Shown one piece after another: positions 48,599-60,357 of a stretch of 64,000 nucleotides of DNA; the stretch's first letter is position 1; the number at the start of each line of letters is the position of its first letter. The position numbers and the translations under genes are program-made. The DNA is from Apricaphanius iberus (taxonomy: Eukaryota; Chordata; Actinopteri; Cyprinodontiformes; Aphaniidae), in the NCBI GenBank assembly GCA_028564705.1, contig JAPXFQ010000344.1:749001-813000 (forward strand), written 5' to 3'. The notes below the pieces were generated by a model, which was not told where the DNA came from, ran no database searches, and saw nothing but the letters and a program-made list of their open reading frames with translations.

Positions 48599-48901
48599 CT
48601 TTCTACTGTCTTCTTTTTTGTGTGAGTTAACTTTTGTTAAAGATTGTTATTGTAATTGTTATAAAGAAAACATTTTTTTTGTTTGTGTGGTAAATGACAG
48701 TAGAGCTGTGAGTTTGTTAATGTCCTACATTTTGCCCATTTTGAGTGTCTCCTTGGTTTTGGAGTTGTACTCTTTTTTTATTTTCTTGTGTTTTGTTAAT
48801 GTATTATTTTTATTTTATTTGAATTGCTTTTCCTAATCGTTGTTTTTATTACTTGTTCATCCAGGGTACAAAGCTGGACTGCATCATCCATATATTAAAT
48901 A

Positions 48902-49276
48902 ATTCAAACTAGGGGTGCACCTATCCAACTTTCTCAGTACCGATACCGATGCCTGGATTTTGTGTATCTGTCGATAACCGATACCGATCCAATACTATTG
49001 TTGAATTAATAAACTGCATAATTTCCACCTTATACCTTTCTTGAGAGACTAAAGGCACCAGACTTTACCAACTACACATAACTAAGACAAAATAACAGAT
49101 GTAAAATTGCCAAAAAAAACAAAATTTCAAGTGAAAAATTAATCTTTTTTTGTGAATTTATTGCAGATTTTCCACATTTTGAGTATTAGGTCAACCGATA
49201 CGATACATGTAGATTAGACGGTATCAAGGGCGATAGCTGACACCAGTATCGGTATCAGTGCATCCCTATTTCAAAC
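48902..49276 (+). mobile_element. hAT-like family F1, divergent copy with target duplication
   Basis: The 359 bp element 48910-49268 starts TAGGGGTGCACCTATCC and ends GGTATCAGTGCATCCCTA, flanked by ATTCAAAC and TTTCAAAC (8 bp, one mismatch). Its 5' half differs from the other copies (ACCGATACCGATGCC and GATAACCGATACCGATCC blocks) while its 3' half (AAAATTTCAAGTGAAAAAT) is shared, so it may be a related subfamily. A SINE piece has inserted directly at its right edge. Confidence 0.8.
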
Positions 49277-49279
49277 CAT

Positions 49280-49395
49280 CCATCCATCCATTTTCTGAAC
49301 CGCTTAATCCTCAAGGGGTCGCGGGGGGGCTGGTGCCTATCTCCAGCTGTCAACGGGCGAGAGGCGGGGTACACCCTGGACAGGTCGCCAGTCCA
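49280..49395 (-). mobile_element. 5'-truncated SINE-like element (family S2) with 13 bp target duplication
   Basis: On the minus strand it reads ATGGACTGGCGACCTGTCC through CAGCCCCCCCGCGACCCC to GGATGGATGG. Perfect 13-base copies of TATTTCAAACCAT flank it (49267-49279 and 49396-49408). The left copy includes the last two bases of the F1 element, so the SINE arrived after F1. Confidence 0.9.
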
Positions 49396-49408
49396 TATTT
49401 CAAACCAT

Positions 49409-50499
49409 ATCGACTCTATTTTACATGTTCTTGAAGCAGCGAAATTAGTTGCTCTTTTATTAGGGATGCACTGCATTTTTCATTACTGAAAATTTGTGAT
49501 AGTAAAACATTGCTGATTTGTTCCTATTTTATTATTCCAAGATTGTGATGCAGGCTTTGACAAGGCAACAGTTTCAAGTTATCTCCTGTCAGGCAGCAGC
49601 TACACTCTCAGATGGCACTGTCAGCTCCAAGTTGTTAGACAAGGCAGAGACACTGGCAAATGAACAGGTGCGATTGTCATATGTTTGCGAAGGAGTATGC
49701 TAAACGTTCTCACCAGTTACCAAACACCTCAGACATTTTCTTTTCTACAAAACCCTCACTTTCTCCCTGCAGTAGTTGCACACTCCATCTGGGAGGCAAC
49801 ATGTGTTTTGTTACACGTCTCTCTAGCTAGACTGAAAAATGGGACACTGTTATACACATTTAGTAGTTTGAGGTAGAAGATTGATGGTAAGCTAGCAGTC
49901 ACTGTGCTTGCTTGCTGGGATAACTGAGGGGTTGTTTTTTTAAGCTGTATCACTGTGATCCTGTTTTGAAAGGTTTAATTACTCCTTTCCACAGAAGTCA
50001 CCATGTCATAACAGGTGACTGGGAAGACTGCAACTGGTTGCCTGGTAATTAGATCTTCATTTTCCCTAGAGAATGCATTGAATTTACAAAACGCAAAATC
50101 AGGACTTCATCACTGGCATTTCACTGTAGCTATAGAAACACTGAGCTTCGAGAAACTTTTAGATTAGTGTGTAATTAACCAGCATTACGTGCTGCACAGT
50201 TCTGTGACAACACAAAACATAAGTTGTCTTCCTACACAAACAGGCAGCTCCCTGGAGTGAGAGGATTCACGTCACCAAAACAGTGAGTGTGTGTGTGGGG
50301 GGGTGGGGGGGTTGGGTGGGTTTAATTAGCTGGTTCGTATGGGCCACTACTGATGTGGAAACATTTACTGAAGTTTGAGAATAGTTACAATGATGGGATG
50401 TAGTTAGTTAACTGTCTGGAGTTTGCTCCTACAATTTGATGAGGATTTATCTTCGCACTTTTTAACAAGAATTACGGCTGAAACCAGAGTCATTTGATT
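49409..50499. other. Non-coding DNA with a G-run motif
   Basis: Nothing recognised except the G-quadruplex-type tract at 50297-50320. Confidence 0.5.
50297..50320 (+). other. G-quadruplex-type motif
   Basis: GGGGGGG-T-GGGGGGG-TT-GGG-T-GGG directly follows a short (GT)n run. It meets the usual four-run pattern with very short loops. Confidence 0.6.
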
Positions 50500-50745
50500 T
50501 TGAGGATCTACCGATACCAAGTCCCGATTCGATACTGCTATAGGTAGTACATAAACAAAAAGAATACAGAAAAGTGGTGAAACAGATCAAGGATGTTCCT
50601 TATTTTTTTAATTCACCTCATATTAACATTCAAATTAAATAAAACTTTTTTTTGTTTTTCATATCGCAAATGCATCTGAAAGTGCTTTACAGATTTAAAT
50701 GACAACACATAAACAACATTCCCACCCTCACCCAGTTAACAATTC
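50500..50745. mobile_element. Transposon scraps: CGATACC-type end and LINE tail
   Basis: ATCTACCGATACCAAGTCCC at about 50506 resembles the ends of CGATACC-bearing hAT-like elements. CTGAAAGTGCTTTACAGATTT at about 50676 matches the LINE 3' end at 59127-59145 (minus orientation). Both are short and boundaries are not fixed. Confidence 0.4.
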
Positions 50746-51372
50746 TGTTAACAAACAGAGTACTTCTGTGTGGTAGCTTGACCAATCAAGTAATAAATAA
50801 CATAAATGATTCACTTTTGGACTTTTGTGCAAGTCTAACATAAAATACTATACAAACAAATGGCGCCTCAACTTAAATAAACTTTATAATGAGAATGTAT
50901 ATACATATTGGGGTTGCGCAACCAAATATTTTCCGTATTTTACAGGCTTATTACAACGGTGATGGCTAAATCAAAAGGCTGTCTGTCATTTTTACAAAAT
51001 AGTATTCACACTGACTGTTGCAAATGTGCAAATACTTTCAACTTTACACTTGTTTTCATTATTCGAAAAATATCATAGATATCATAACATCTAATACACA
51101 CAGCTTCCTTGTTTAACATCTTGGAAAAAAGTTAAAACAAAATCAGCCAAGTTATCACAAAAGAACCTTTGCAAAGTCATACAGTTTAAATGGCAAATTC
51201 TACCCAATTATAAGAAAATGCATGTAAACATCTGATTCCAAAGCAAATTGATGTTATTTTAAAAAGATCATCTTTCTCATTATTTTGGCATTTAGTAGAG
51301 AGATAGGATTTTGGTAATCTTGTCTGACCTTAAATAAGAAAGGTTCCGTCTGTCTTAATGTCAGTGTATTTA
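50746..51372. other. Non-coding DNA, nothing recognised
   Basis: AT-rich flank of the Tc1 element. Confidence 0.5.
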
Positions 51373-52952
51373 CAGTCGAAACCAAAAGTTTACATACACT
51401 ATGTGGAAACGCACATATCCTTTTTTTCCTCACTGTCCAACATGACATCGGAATAAACTTTTCCTATTCTAGGTCAAGTTACAATTAATACAATTATTTC
51501 TATTTACTAAATGTCAAAATAAAAAGAGGAGAATTTTTTCAGACGTTTTTTAATCACTTTTTTCAAAGTCAGAAGTTTACATACACTAAGATCACTATGC
51601 CTTTAAACAATTTGGGAAAGCCAATATAATGATGCCATCTCTTTGGAAGCTTCTGATAGGTTAATTGACCTCATTTGAGTTAATTAGAGACACACCTGTG
51701 GATGTATTTAAGGAAACATTTGAAACACACTGCTTCCTTGTGAATCATCATGGGAAAATCAAAAGAAATCAGTCAAGAGATCAGGAAGAGAATTGTGGAC
51801 TTGCACAAGTCTGGTTCATCCTTGGGTGCAATTTCCAGATGCTTGCAGGTGCCACGTTAATCTGTTCAGACAATTATACGCAAGTATAAGCAGGATGGGA
51901 ACATCCAACCATCATATCGCTCTGGAAGGAGACGGATTCTGGGTCCCAGAGATGAACGCATTTTGGTCCGATATGTCCAGAACAACCCAAGAACTAAAGC
52001 AAAAAACCGTGTGAATATGCTGGCTGAAGACGGTGAAAGTGTTTCATTATCCACAGTGAGACGAGTACTGTACAGAAGTGGGCTGAAAGGCTGCTCTGCA
52101 AAAAAGAAGCCTTTTCTCCAAAGGAAACACAAAAAAACAGACTAATGTTTGCTAATGCACACAAGGACAGAGACCATATTTTTGGAAACATGTCCTGTGG
52201 TCTGATGAGACTAAGATTGAACTGTATGGCCACAGTGACAATCGTTATGTTTGGAGGAAAAAGGGCAAAGCTTGCAGGTCTCAGAACACCATCTCAACTG
52301 TGAAACATGGGGGTGGTAGCATCATGTTGTAGGGTTGTTTTGCAGCAGGGGGGACTGGTGCACTTCACAAAATGGATGGTATTACGAAGAAGGAGCACTA
52401 TGTGGAAATATTGAAGCAACATCTGAAGACATCTGCCAGGAAGTTGAAGCTTGGGCGAAAATGGGTCTTTCAAATGGACAATGATCCAAAGCATACTGCC
52501 AAACTGGTTACTAAGTGGCTTAAGGATAACAAAGTCAATGTTTTGGAGTGGCCATCTCTGAGCCCAGATCTAAATCCCATTGAAAATGTATGGGCAGAAC
52601 TGTAAAGAAGTGTATGAGCAAGGCAACCTACAAACTTGGCTCAGTTATACCAGTTCTGTTGTGAGAAGCTTGTGGAAGGATATTGAAAATGTTTGACCCA
52701 CGTCATACAGTTTAAAGGCAATAATACCAAATACTAATGAAATGTATGTAAACTTCTGACTTTGAAAAAAGTGATAAAAAATGTCTGAAAAAATCCTCCT
52801 ACTTTTATTTTGACATTTAGTAAATAGTAATAATTGTATTATTTGTAATTGACCTAGAACAAAGAAGTTTATTCCGATTTCATGTTGGACGGTGAGGAAA
52901 AAAAGGATATGTGCGTTTCCACATAGTGTTTGTAAACTTTTGGTTTCGACTG
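51373..52952 (+). mobile_element. Structurally complete Tc1-type transposon (1,580 bp)
   Basis: Outer ends CAGTCGAAACCAAAAGTTTA and the exact complement TAAACTTTTGGTTTCGACTG lie directly inside TA dinucleotides (51371-51372 and 52953-52954), the Tc1/mariner target. The terminal inverted repeats run about 215 bases with few differences. An inner copy of the binding site (AAGTCAGAAGTTTACATACA) lies near 51566 and, inverted, near 52740, the two-site (IR/DR) plan known from fish Tc1 elements. The similar arms suggest relatively recent arrival, but the transposase is inactivated, so movement would need help in trans. Confidence 0.95.
51750..52737 (+). pseudogene. Tc1 transposase with intact DDE triad but several breaks
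   Basis: The frame opens with MGKSKEISQEIRKRIVDLHK, the paired-like DNA-binding start. Breaks in order: stop TAA at 51858-51860 (codon 37); frameshift in an A run near 52130; stop TAG at 52330-52332; stops TAA at 52603-52605 and TGA at 52615-52617. Between them the DD34E catalytic residues survive: D in WSDETK (52204), D in FQMDNDPKHT (52477) and E in NPIENVW (52582), with 34 residues between the last two. A GRRRILGPRDER block marks the linker. Full-length relatives are about 340 residues. Confidence 0.93.
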
Positions 52953-52954
52953 TA

Positions 52955-54718
52955 AATAGATTGTTCTAACTGTATTTTACACAGACTTTAAATAGGTATT
53001 AGTTTGAAGTACAATGAAATGTTTCTACTGTTTATTAATTATGATGTCTCCATCAAACGGATGCTTTTTATTTGCATAGTCAGGCATGTATCAGAAGATA
53101 GAGCAGGACTAAGGTCTCCTCTGGTGGAGAGGTTGAAGTAACTCATGTATTTTTACAGGAGCACATTTGCCTTTCTCGTTTACATTTGTGAAAGGAACAC
53201 ATTCAATGAATGTATGGACTTGAATGTAATACACAAGTGAAAACAAACAAAAAGCAAAGCATTAAAATAAAATTAATTATTCTAATTGCTTTCTCACTTC
53301 TCGCTTTACTTTCTTTTCAATCTTTTGTTGCTCTCACACAGTCTCTCACACACACAAACACATTTTAATCATGGACAGACATGACATCGGATCAGTGTGA
53401 GCATTTTCTACCTCATAAATGGAAATGACTCATCAGTCATTCATCTATCTTGGATGGCATTTTCCTTTTCTTTCACTCAGGGGGGAATGAACTCCATTTG
53501 GCTGGAGACCCAGTCTCCCTGATGGTTCAGTCTGAAAGCCTCTCGCCCAGAGGATATGTTTTGTGTTTCTGATAAGACTCACAGATATTCTTTGTGTGGT
53601 GGTGATTACGTTTTTGTTGTTTTGACATTCAAAACTAATATAGTATTCCTAAATGGCTCTTTATTTTAGTTTTCAATTTAAGCGACAGACTGGATCTCTT
53701 TAATAGATATTTCCATAGAGACAGGTCGTCTCAGCCCCCGGAACCAAACTCTCAAAGTGCGAAAGACAAAAACAGCATATATTTGTGCTTCTTTTCTTTA
53801 GCTGAATGTCTGCCCCGGTGTCTGCTGGTGACCGGAGAACTCTTGTAACCCATTGCTTATTCATGCTCTCTAACACTTCAGAGAGCTTTACAAGAATAAC
53901 AGATTGGATTCTCTTAGACTCAGGTATAATGTAGCCTCACACCCTAAAAGCTGCATCACTGAAGACGGCTCTTTCCATCTCTGTCACCACATCATCTCTT
54001 AAATCTCAACAAAATCAATTATCTCTCTGTAACCAGGGTGACTTGGACTCTACATGGCTGCTCAATCCTATATGGAAATATAGATAGCAGGGGATTATAT
54101 CATTGAAACTCTTATGAAGTGAGGGATCCCTCAGGATTGTACAGTGTCTCTTGAGGCTAGTATTCTTGGGTGAACTGACTTGGTGACATTGCTCAGTAAA
54201 TGGAAAAGTTAACTCATATTGCCAAACCCTTATGGGGATTGTTATTTAAAATGTCTGCTAAACTGAGAAGCAGGAGCTCTGCTATCTCATTTCTCCCCCT
54301 TTGTGATGTGACAAGTTCCTTCTTTGGGCATCCTTACAATAGCAATTCAACAGGGGAAATGCATGTTAGTGAGAAAAAAGTCCCCAGCAGCGGCCCATTG
54401 TGACAGCTTCTTGAGCTAGAGTCTGAAATGTCTTTTAAGGCGTCTTATTCTGCCGCAGTTACTCTATTCTCCAAAGCAGGCAGGATCTGGTAGATTGCCA
54501 CTCAGATGGTGGACCACTGAGATTTCTTGCTAAGATGTAAAGTTTGAACTTACTTGCAGTTTAGAAATCACACAGGATTGAGAAATGAAGGCGAGCAGGA
54601 GCCCATAAGCAATGATGCGTCAAAAAATATGCATGCATTTAAACATTTTCACTACTTTCCATGTACATGAAAAAGGCATTACTTTTCTAAAACACACACA
54701 TTAATGGACACTCTGTCT
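52955..54718. other. Non-coding DNA, nothing recognised
   Basis: Unique-looking sequence without a gene-like frame or known repeat. Confidence 0.5.
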
Positions 54719-54958
54719 CAGGGACGTGCACAGACATTTTGATGGGCGGGGGCTCAAGTGAAATAAAGCGCACTTCTCATAATTATGTTTTTTCTTTTCT
54801 TTTTTTAAACAAAAAAGTATATATATTAACGCACCACTGACTTCCTTTTAAAAAAAATTATTTAAAAAGTTAATTTTATCTTCCTCAAACTCATGCAATT
54901 GTTTAATTTTCAAAAGATGTCTACAAAATAATCAGTTCACACAGAAACCATGGTCTCC

Positions 54959-55753
54959 TTATGCTGCATTCAGACCAAGCCCATGCGTCAGCGTCAGCGT
55001 CAGCTGCGGCAAGATTACATGTAAAGTCTATGGTGGAGTACGTCAGAGGTCCGTCAAGGTCTCTGCGTTGCGTTGAGTACGTTGGCTCCGTCAACGACGC
55101 TTGCGTTTCATACGGCAACGTACCAACGCATGCGTCACAGAAGTTCAGCAGGCTGAGCTTTTGACGCACCCAACGCAGTTAACGCAGTGCGGCAACCAAT
55201 CAGAGCGTCTCACTGTAGCTGTGTCACTATACACGTATCTTGAATGAAGCGCGGGCCCAGTGAAAACATTTTCAACAAACGCAGATTTAAAAAATAATAA
55301 ATAACACTTACCGAAGTCAGATGGACAGGCGCTCCTAAGGAGGAACAGAGAACCTGTAGTTGGTGTCCTGGTGGGAGATTTAAGCTCCGATGCGGCCGAG
55401 GAGGTCGTAAAATTAGGCGCGGGACAGACGGAAGTAGCGCTGAAAGCGGACCTCATCCATAAGCAGCTCCTGGAGCAAATTGTTAAACTCCCCAAAATCA
55501 GAACGCATCTGAATAGTGGGCGCTGATGCACCCGATGTCAAGGTTGTCTAGCTTTATCTAGCTAATAAAGCCAAGCCACTCTCTCGTTACGATCCATCAT
55601 AGTTCAGAATGTACGGCAAATGAGGAAGCCCCGGCCATGCATTGTTTTTTCCTCAGAAGCAGGCTATGGAAGCCAAAAAGTACATACGTCAAACTTCATC
55701 CGTTGGATGCGTTGCTCGACGTATCCAACAGATGCGGTCTGAATGCAGCATTA
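54959..55753. mobile_element. Harbinger-like non-autonomous element with TTA duplication
   Basis: The 789 bp core (54962-55750) starts TGCTGCATTCAGACC and ends with the exact complement GGTCTGAATGCAGCA; TTA lies just outside each end. Near the left end are repeated GCGTCAGCGTCAGCGTCAG and CAACGCATGCG motifs, and CAACG/CGTTG units recur, probably transposase-binding repeats. Open frames inside (for example minus 55145-55531) show no recognisable domain. Confidence 0.85.
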
Positions 55754-56231
55754 GTATTCAGTAGGTTAATAGAGCAGCAAAGAAAACCATTCCACAATGT
55801 GCATGTTTTGAAAACATTTTCTATGCTACTAGTTTCAAGTATATATTTAGATTAGAATAACCAAAATAACTGCATCAAGCAGAGGGGTGTGCTTTACTAA
55901 TAATTTGTTTATTTTTTGCACAAGGCACTACACTACATTACTACTACAATTATTTTGGTGTTATCAGAACACATAACAGTTTTAAATCAACACAAATATT
56001 TATGCTAAACTGAAGAGGGTTGTTGCTAGTATTTTGTTAACTGTACTGAAAAAAATATTATTTTTTTAATTTGGGCTGGGCTGAAGAAAAACTGCTATTT
56101 GGGAGCCGATTGCCTGGTCTCACCGTTATTTATACTGGACCAGGTTGGGGTCCACATAGCAGGTGGGCGCGGACTAAAATGCTTCAGTGCTGCTTTGCAG
56201 CTTTGCAGCTTTGCAGGGGAATACCCCTTCA

Positions 56232-56662
56232 CTCACAGCCCCTGGCCCAAAACACTCCTTTATGCTTTCCCTCCGGTTCCGCTGATTCTGCGGCTCCTGG
56301 ATCGAGTCAGAGAGGAACAGCTGTCAGTAATCCTCGTAGCACCACAGCGCAAAAGCGCACCGTGGTTCCCGAATGTGCAGCAGCTGCTCTCCGGTCGCCC
56401 GTGGCAGCTGCCGTGGAGAGACGATGCGCTCCTCCAGGTGTCCACCACGGCGCTATACGCCTCAATATGGACAGCCTTCCAGCGCTGGTGCGCAGAGAAA
56501 GGCGCAGATCCCTTTTCATGTCCGCTAAGTTGCGTGCTGTCGTTCCTCCAGCAGCTGATGGACAGACATTTAGCTTTCCGCACAGTTAAAACTTATGATT
56601 CAGCTATTTCTTCGTGTCATGAAGGTTTTGGTGACAGAACGGTCTTACATCACATTGGTTAA
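56232..56662 (+). pseudogene. DIRS-type retrotransposon fragment (tyrosine recombinase N-terminus)
   Basis: An open frame reads LLYAFPPVPLILRLLDRVRE and SVILVAPQRKSAPWFPNVQQ, the linker after RNase H in DIRS-like elements, then LYASIWTAFQRWCAEKGADP and VLSFLQQLMDRHLAFRTVKT with YDSAISSCHEGFGDRT, the N-terminal helical domain of the tyrosine recombinase. The frame stops just where the catalytic R-H-R-Y domain should begin, so integration activity is lost. DIRS elements integrate by recombinase rather than by a DDE integrase. The upstream RT is absent. The surrounding frame (from 56099) is open but its first ~45 residues are not DIRS-like. Confidence 0.8.
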
Positions 56663-56889
56663 TGTGATGTGCGCCGCTACGCAGAGATGGGGGTTGGGCG
56701 CTTCAGAATTCCTGACCTGATATTTAGATATACTATTCTTCAATAGTGCGCAAACAGGAATATATATTATTAAAAATAAATAAATAAAAGTAATTAAAAA
56801 AAGCACCCCAGAAAAAGGGCACTTTCTCTCCAGGAATAAAAAGGGCAGGTGCTCAAGCCCCCTTTGATGTCTATGTGTGCACACGCGAG

Positions 56890-58059
56890 CTCTAAGTTTC
56901 AAATATCAAAAGGTGAGTAAAATATTAAGATCTCAAGATGTTTTGAAGTTAAACATAATTATAAAGTTGTCTGTTATTTTATTCACATTTTTAAGAAAAT
57001 ATTTCAAAATTTAAAATAATGTATGTCTTTACATATACATACTCATATCGATTTGTGAATTAGCAAGATTTTAAAATGGTGGATAATAATGGTTTTATTT
57101 AACTTAGGACCAGTATTTTGTTTATAAATGTTTGTGTATCCATTTGAAAGTGTCTGAGATACAAGTGTGGAATTATTCTTTGAATAATACATGATTGTTT
57201 TACTCTCTTTAAGAATAATCATACTTTTTGATTTTGTTTACTTCGGTTGAACAGAAGGCAGGAGATAAGAAGGCCTGTTTTCTCTTTTTTAATCATTGCT
57301 CTTTTCACCCTTTACCATAATGCAAAAGTGAGGGTTTGCTGATGTTTTACTGCTGTTAAGAAATGTGTCAGAAAAGCTGTTGATCCAGAACAAAAGGGGA
57401 AAAAAAATCTAATTCCATCCTGAAAAACTGAACATTTCAGTAACTCAAAGGCAGTTTTATATTGCATCATGTAAGCATGCACTTTGTAACCTCTACACAG
57501 TCGGCACAATAGTGACAGTGTGAGGCATGCAGAAACACTGTGATATGCATTTTTAAATCTAAAGTAATTCTGCATATTTCTTTTATTTGCCAAAATCAAG
57601 GACTCTGTGTACTTTGACGTTTGCCCTTCAGACTCCTGCGGTAACCACTCCAAAGCTGTCTTTCAGAAGAAAGAACAATGACAAGAAAAGTAACAGAGGG
57701 CTGTGTTTTTTTATTAGAAAATATGTTTACCAAATGCAATACACAAAATAGTTAATGTTTATAAATAAAAAATATGTGTGTCTTATGCAGATCCTGACCT
57801 CTGGTATTTACAGAACAAAGAAAATCAGATGGTTTATAATTGTTCGTATAGATTTTCCTAAAATTGTAGTTGGTATCCAATAAATTGAATTACAAGCATC
57901 GTAATGTAATGTTCAAAATGAAGTTTGATATTTCTGAGGTAAATGTGGTGTCTATATGCATCAACTTTTTAATTTTCTGCATTTTGTATACTGCTTTGTT
58001 CTTGTGGAATCCGTTGATGACTCTTTCATCAAAGTAATGTCTTAGCAAAGTGTATACTA
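56890..58059. other. Non-coding DNA, nothing recognised
   Basis: AT-rich. The minus-strand frame 57312-57653 (113 codons) has no recognisable domain. Confidence 0.45.
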
Positions 58060-58250
58060 CACTTTGGGTCAAATTTTTATAGCTTTTTTAAATAATACAT
58101 TTTGATCTATGGAGTCAAAACAATTGTATGAATCTATAAATAATCTTCGTGTATGCTCCCTTTGCTCATTTTTTATTGTAATATCCTGTCTGTTTAAATA
58201 ATACAGCGGTTGTTGATCTGTTCGTTCTGAAGCCACATTGACATTTAGAT
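58060..58250 (-). pseudogene. LINE reverse transcriptase scrap
   Basis: Minus strand reads CQCGFRTNRSTTAVLF, then after several stops and frame changes FIDSYNCFDSIDQNVLFKKA. The first matches the Q-x-G-F-R-x-x-R-S-T block and the second the F-x-D-x-x-x-x-F-D-S-I-D block holding the first catalytic Asp of non-LTR reverse transcriptases. Short and badly decayed; clade not determinable. Confidence 0.5.
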
Positions 58251-58319
58251 AATAATCAAGCCTAAAGACAGAAACAAGTTCAAAGTACTATTAAATCGCT
58301 GATCCATAAATGCTAAAAC

Positions 58320-58439
58320 CTGTGATGGACTGGCGACCTGTCCAAGGTGCACCCCGCCTCTCGTCCCATTATGGCCGGAGATAGGCACCAGCATCCCAGT
58401 GACCCTTCCAGGAAAAGCAGAATACATAATGGATGGATC
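58320..58439 (+). mobile_element. 5'-truncated SINE-like element (family S2) with 11 bp target duplication
   Basis: Reads CTGTGATGGACTGGCGACC, CCCCGCCTCTCGTCCCATTA and GGAGATAGGCACCAGC to TAATGGATGGATC. It is flanked by AATGCTAAAAC (58309-58319) and AATGTTAAAAC (58440-58450), an 11 bp duplication with one mismatch. Third truncated S2 copy with a clear duplication in the window. Confidence 0.85.
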
Positions 58440-58450
58440 AATGTTAAAAC

Positions 58451-59074
58451 TATATAATTTAATCAATTTAATTAGTTTTCTTCAAGATCATAGGAGAAAT
58501 TATCTTAGTATGAATAAAATGTAATGTACAATTGCAATGAGTAGCCATATATGCATTTGAAGTCACTTCGTAATGATGAGGAAATAGTGGCAGGGAATAG
58601 GTGGTAGATGAGTTGGCAGAGAGAAACACAACCTGAATCTTGACATATGAAAACTGTCAGATGTCATGTGTAATTTATATTTCACAAACATTAATTATTA
58701 ATACACTCATATTTTCTGATATGAGCTGAATTGAGATTAGTGACAGACCATTAGTGGCGTAAACTAAACAAGTGTGTTTAACCAACTCAGATTATCTACC
58801 GGATTGACTAGGTTTAATTTGTTATTCATGGTGGTTTGTTTGATTTATTTGTCTATTCCATTCTTTAAACCCCAATGGAAATTAAGTAGGTAATCTTACA
58901 AGAAGAAAAATAAAATAGTAAAAAATTATAATAAATTCAAATAACAGGAATATAAACCCAGAGTTTACTTATGTTAATTAATTTTGTTAAATCTTTATTA
59001 TGTCATTGTCATCAACCATGTGGATTGGTATATCATATTTGTGCTAAGGACAAGATCACTAATTCATTGTATCA
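58451..59074. other. Non-coding DNA, nothing recognised
   Basis: AT-rich, no gene or repeat recognised. Confidence 0.5.
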
Positions 59075-60357
59075 ATCAATCAATCAATCAAACTTTATTT
59101 ATAAAGCGCTTATCAAATAAAGTTACTCAAAGTGCTTTACAGATTTAAAATAACCCCACAACCCCCCCTTCAAAAATAAAATCATCAACGCAAATGCAAC
59201 CCCCTCCTAACCCAACCCATCAGCCACATCACACACACACACACTTAAAAGCTACAAAAGCAGGCTGAGTACAGATGAGACAGGAAATGCCATCATGGGA
59301 GCCACCTGCATCGGCAGCAGCAGATCAACAGCAGCAGCCAAGGCTCCGACCCAGGGCGCCCAGAGGAGGGAGGGCTGGTACCCCCACCTCCACCCAAGCG
59401 CTACCTAGGGGGCACCCAGGCAGCCACAGCCGACCACCGCCCCCGATGCAGTGGGCCCACAGAGAGAAAACACTGGCAAGGAGGTTAAAATACGTTACAA
59501 TATAAAGTTTATAAAATATAAAGTGTATAAAGTATAAAACAATAAGTGTAAAACAACAATGAGATAGATCAAGATAAGAATGCAAAGCAGACTAATAAAA
59601 AAACAGTTAAAAGCTAAACTAAAAATTAAATCACGTAAAACATGCTGAGCAATTAAAAATATATTAATAAATAATAATTAGTTAAAGGCTAAGCTAAAAA
59701 GGTAAGTCTTGAGCCTGCTCTTAAAAACATGAACGTTCTCTGCGGCCCTGAGATCCTCTGGCAGCCTGTTCCAGAGGTGAGGGCCATAATAATGGAAAGA
59801 CGCCTCACCATGAGTCCGTGTCGTGACTTTGGGGATGACAAGGAGACGGCTGCCAGAGGAGCGCAGAGACCGCGAGGGTTCACATGGTAAAAGCATTTCT
59901 GACAGATAAGAAGGCCCAAGACCATTAAGACACTTAAAAACCATTAAAAGAACCTTAAAATCGATCCTAAAACATACGGGGAGCCAATGCAGTGATTCTA
60001 AGACCGTTGGTCTTCATCAGGACACGAGCTGCTGAATTCTGTAAAAGCTGTAAACTTGAGGTAGTCTTTTTGGGTAGACCAGAAAGCAGGGCATTACAAT
60101 AATCAATTCTACTGGTGATAAAAGCTGCATTAGCGTCTCTGTATTGGCCCGAAAGACATTGGGGCGGACTCTGGCTATGTTCTTTAGATGATAAAAACCC
60201 ATTTTGGTCATGTTTTTAATGTGAGGGATAAAAGTCAGCTCAGAGTCAAAAATCACACCCAGGTTCTTCAGTTGTAAGGAAGGATTAAAAGACAATGATT
60301 GTAGTTTTGGTAAAAGTTTCTCTCTCTGAGCCTCAGGACCGATAACCAAGCATATAT

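Larger units (their letters stand above)
54719..56889. mobile_element. Possible hAT-like composite element
   Basis: The left end (CAGGGACGTGCACAGACATT, GGGCGGGGGCTCAAGTG) and right end (GGTGCTCAAGCCCCCTTTG, TAGTGTGCACACGCGAG-like sequence) are imperfect inverted repeats over about 45 bases. Between them lie a nested Harbinger-like element and a DIRS fragment. The outermost bases match poorly and no convincing target duplication is visible, so one element or two unrelated ends remain possible. Confidence 0.45.

Noticed and set aside
55145..55531. 128-codon minus-strand frame inside the Harbinger-like element
   Set aside because: No match to a Harbinger transposase or accessory protein; probably chance in a CG-richer interior.
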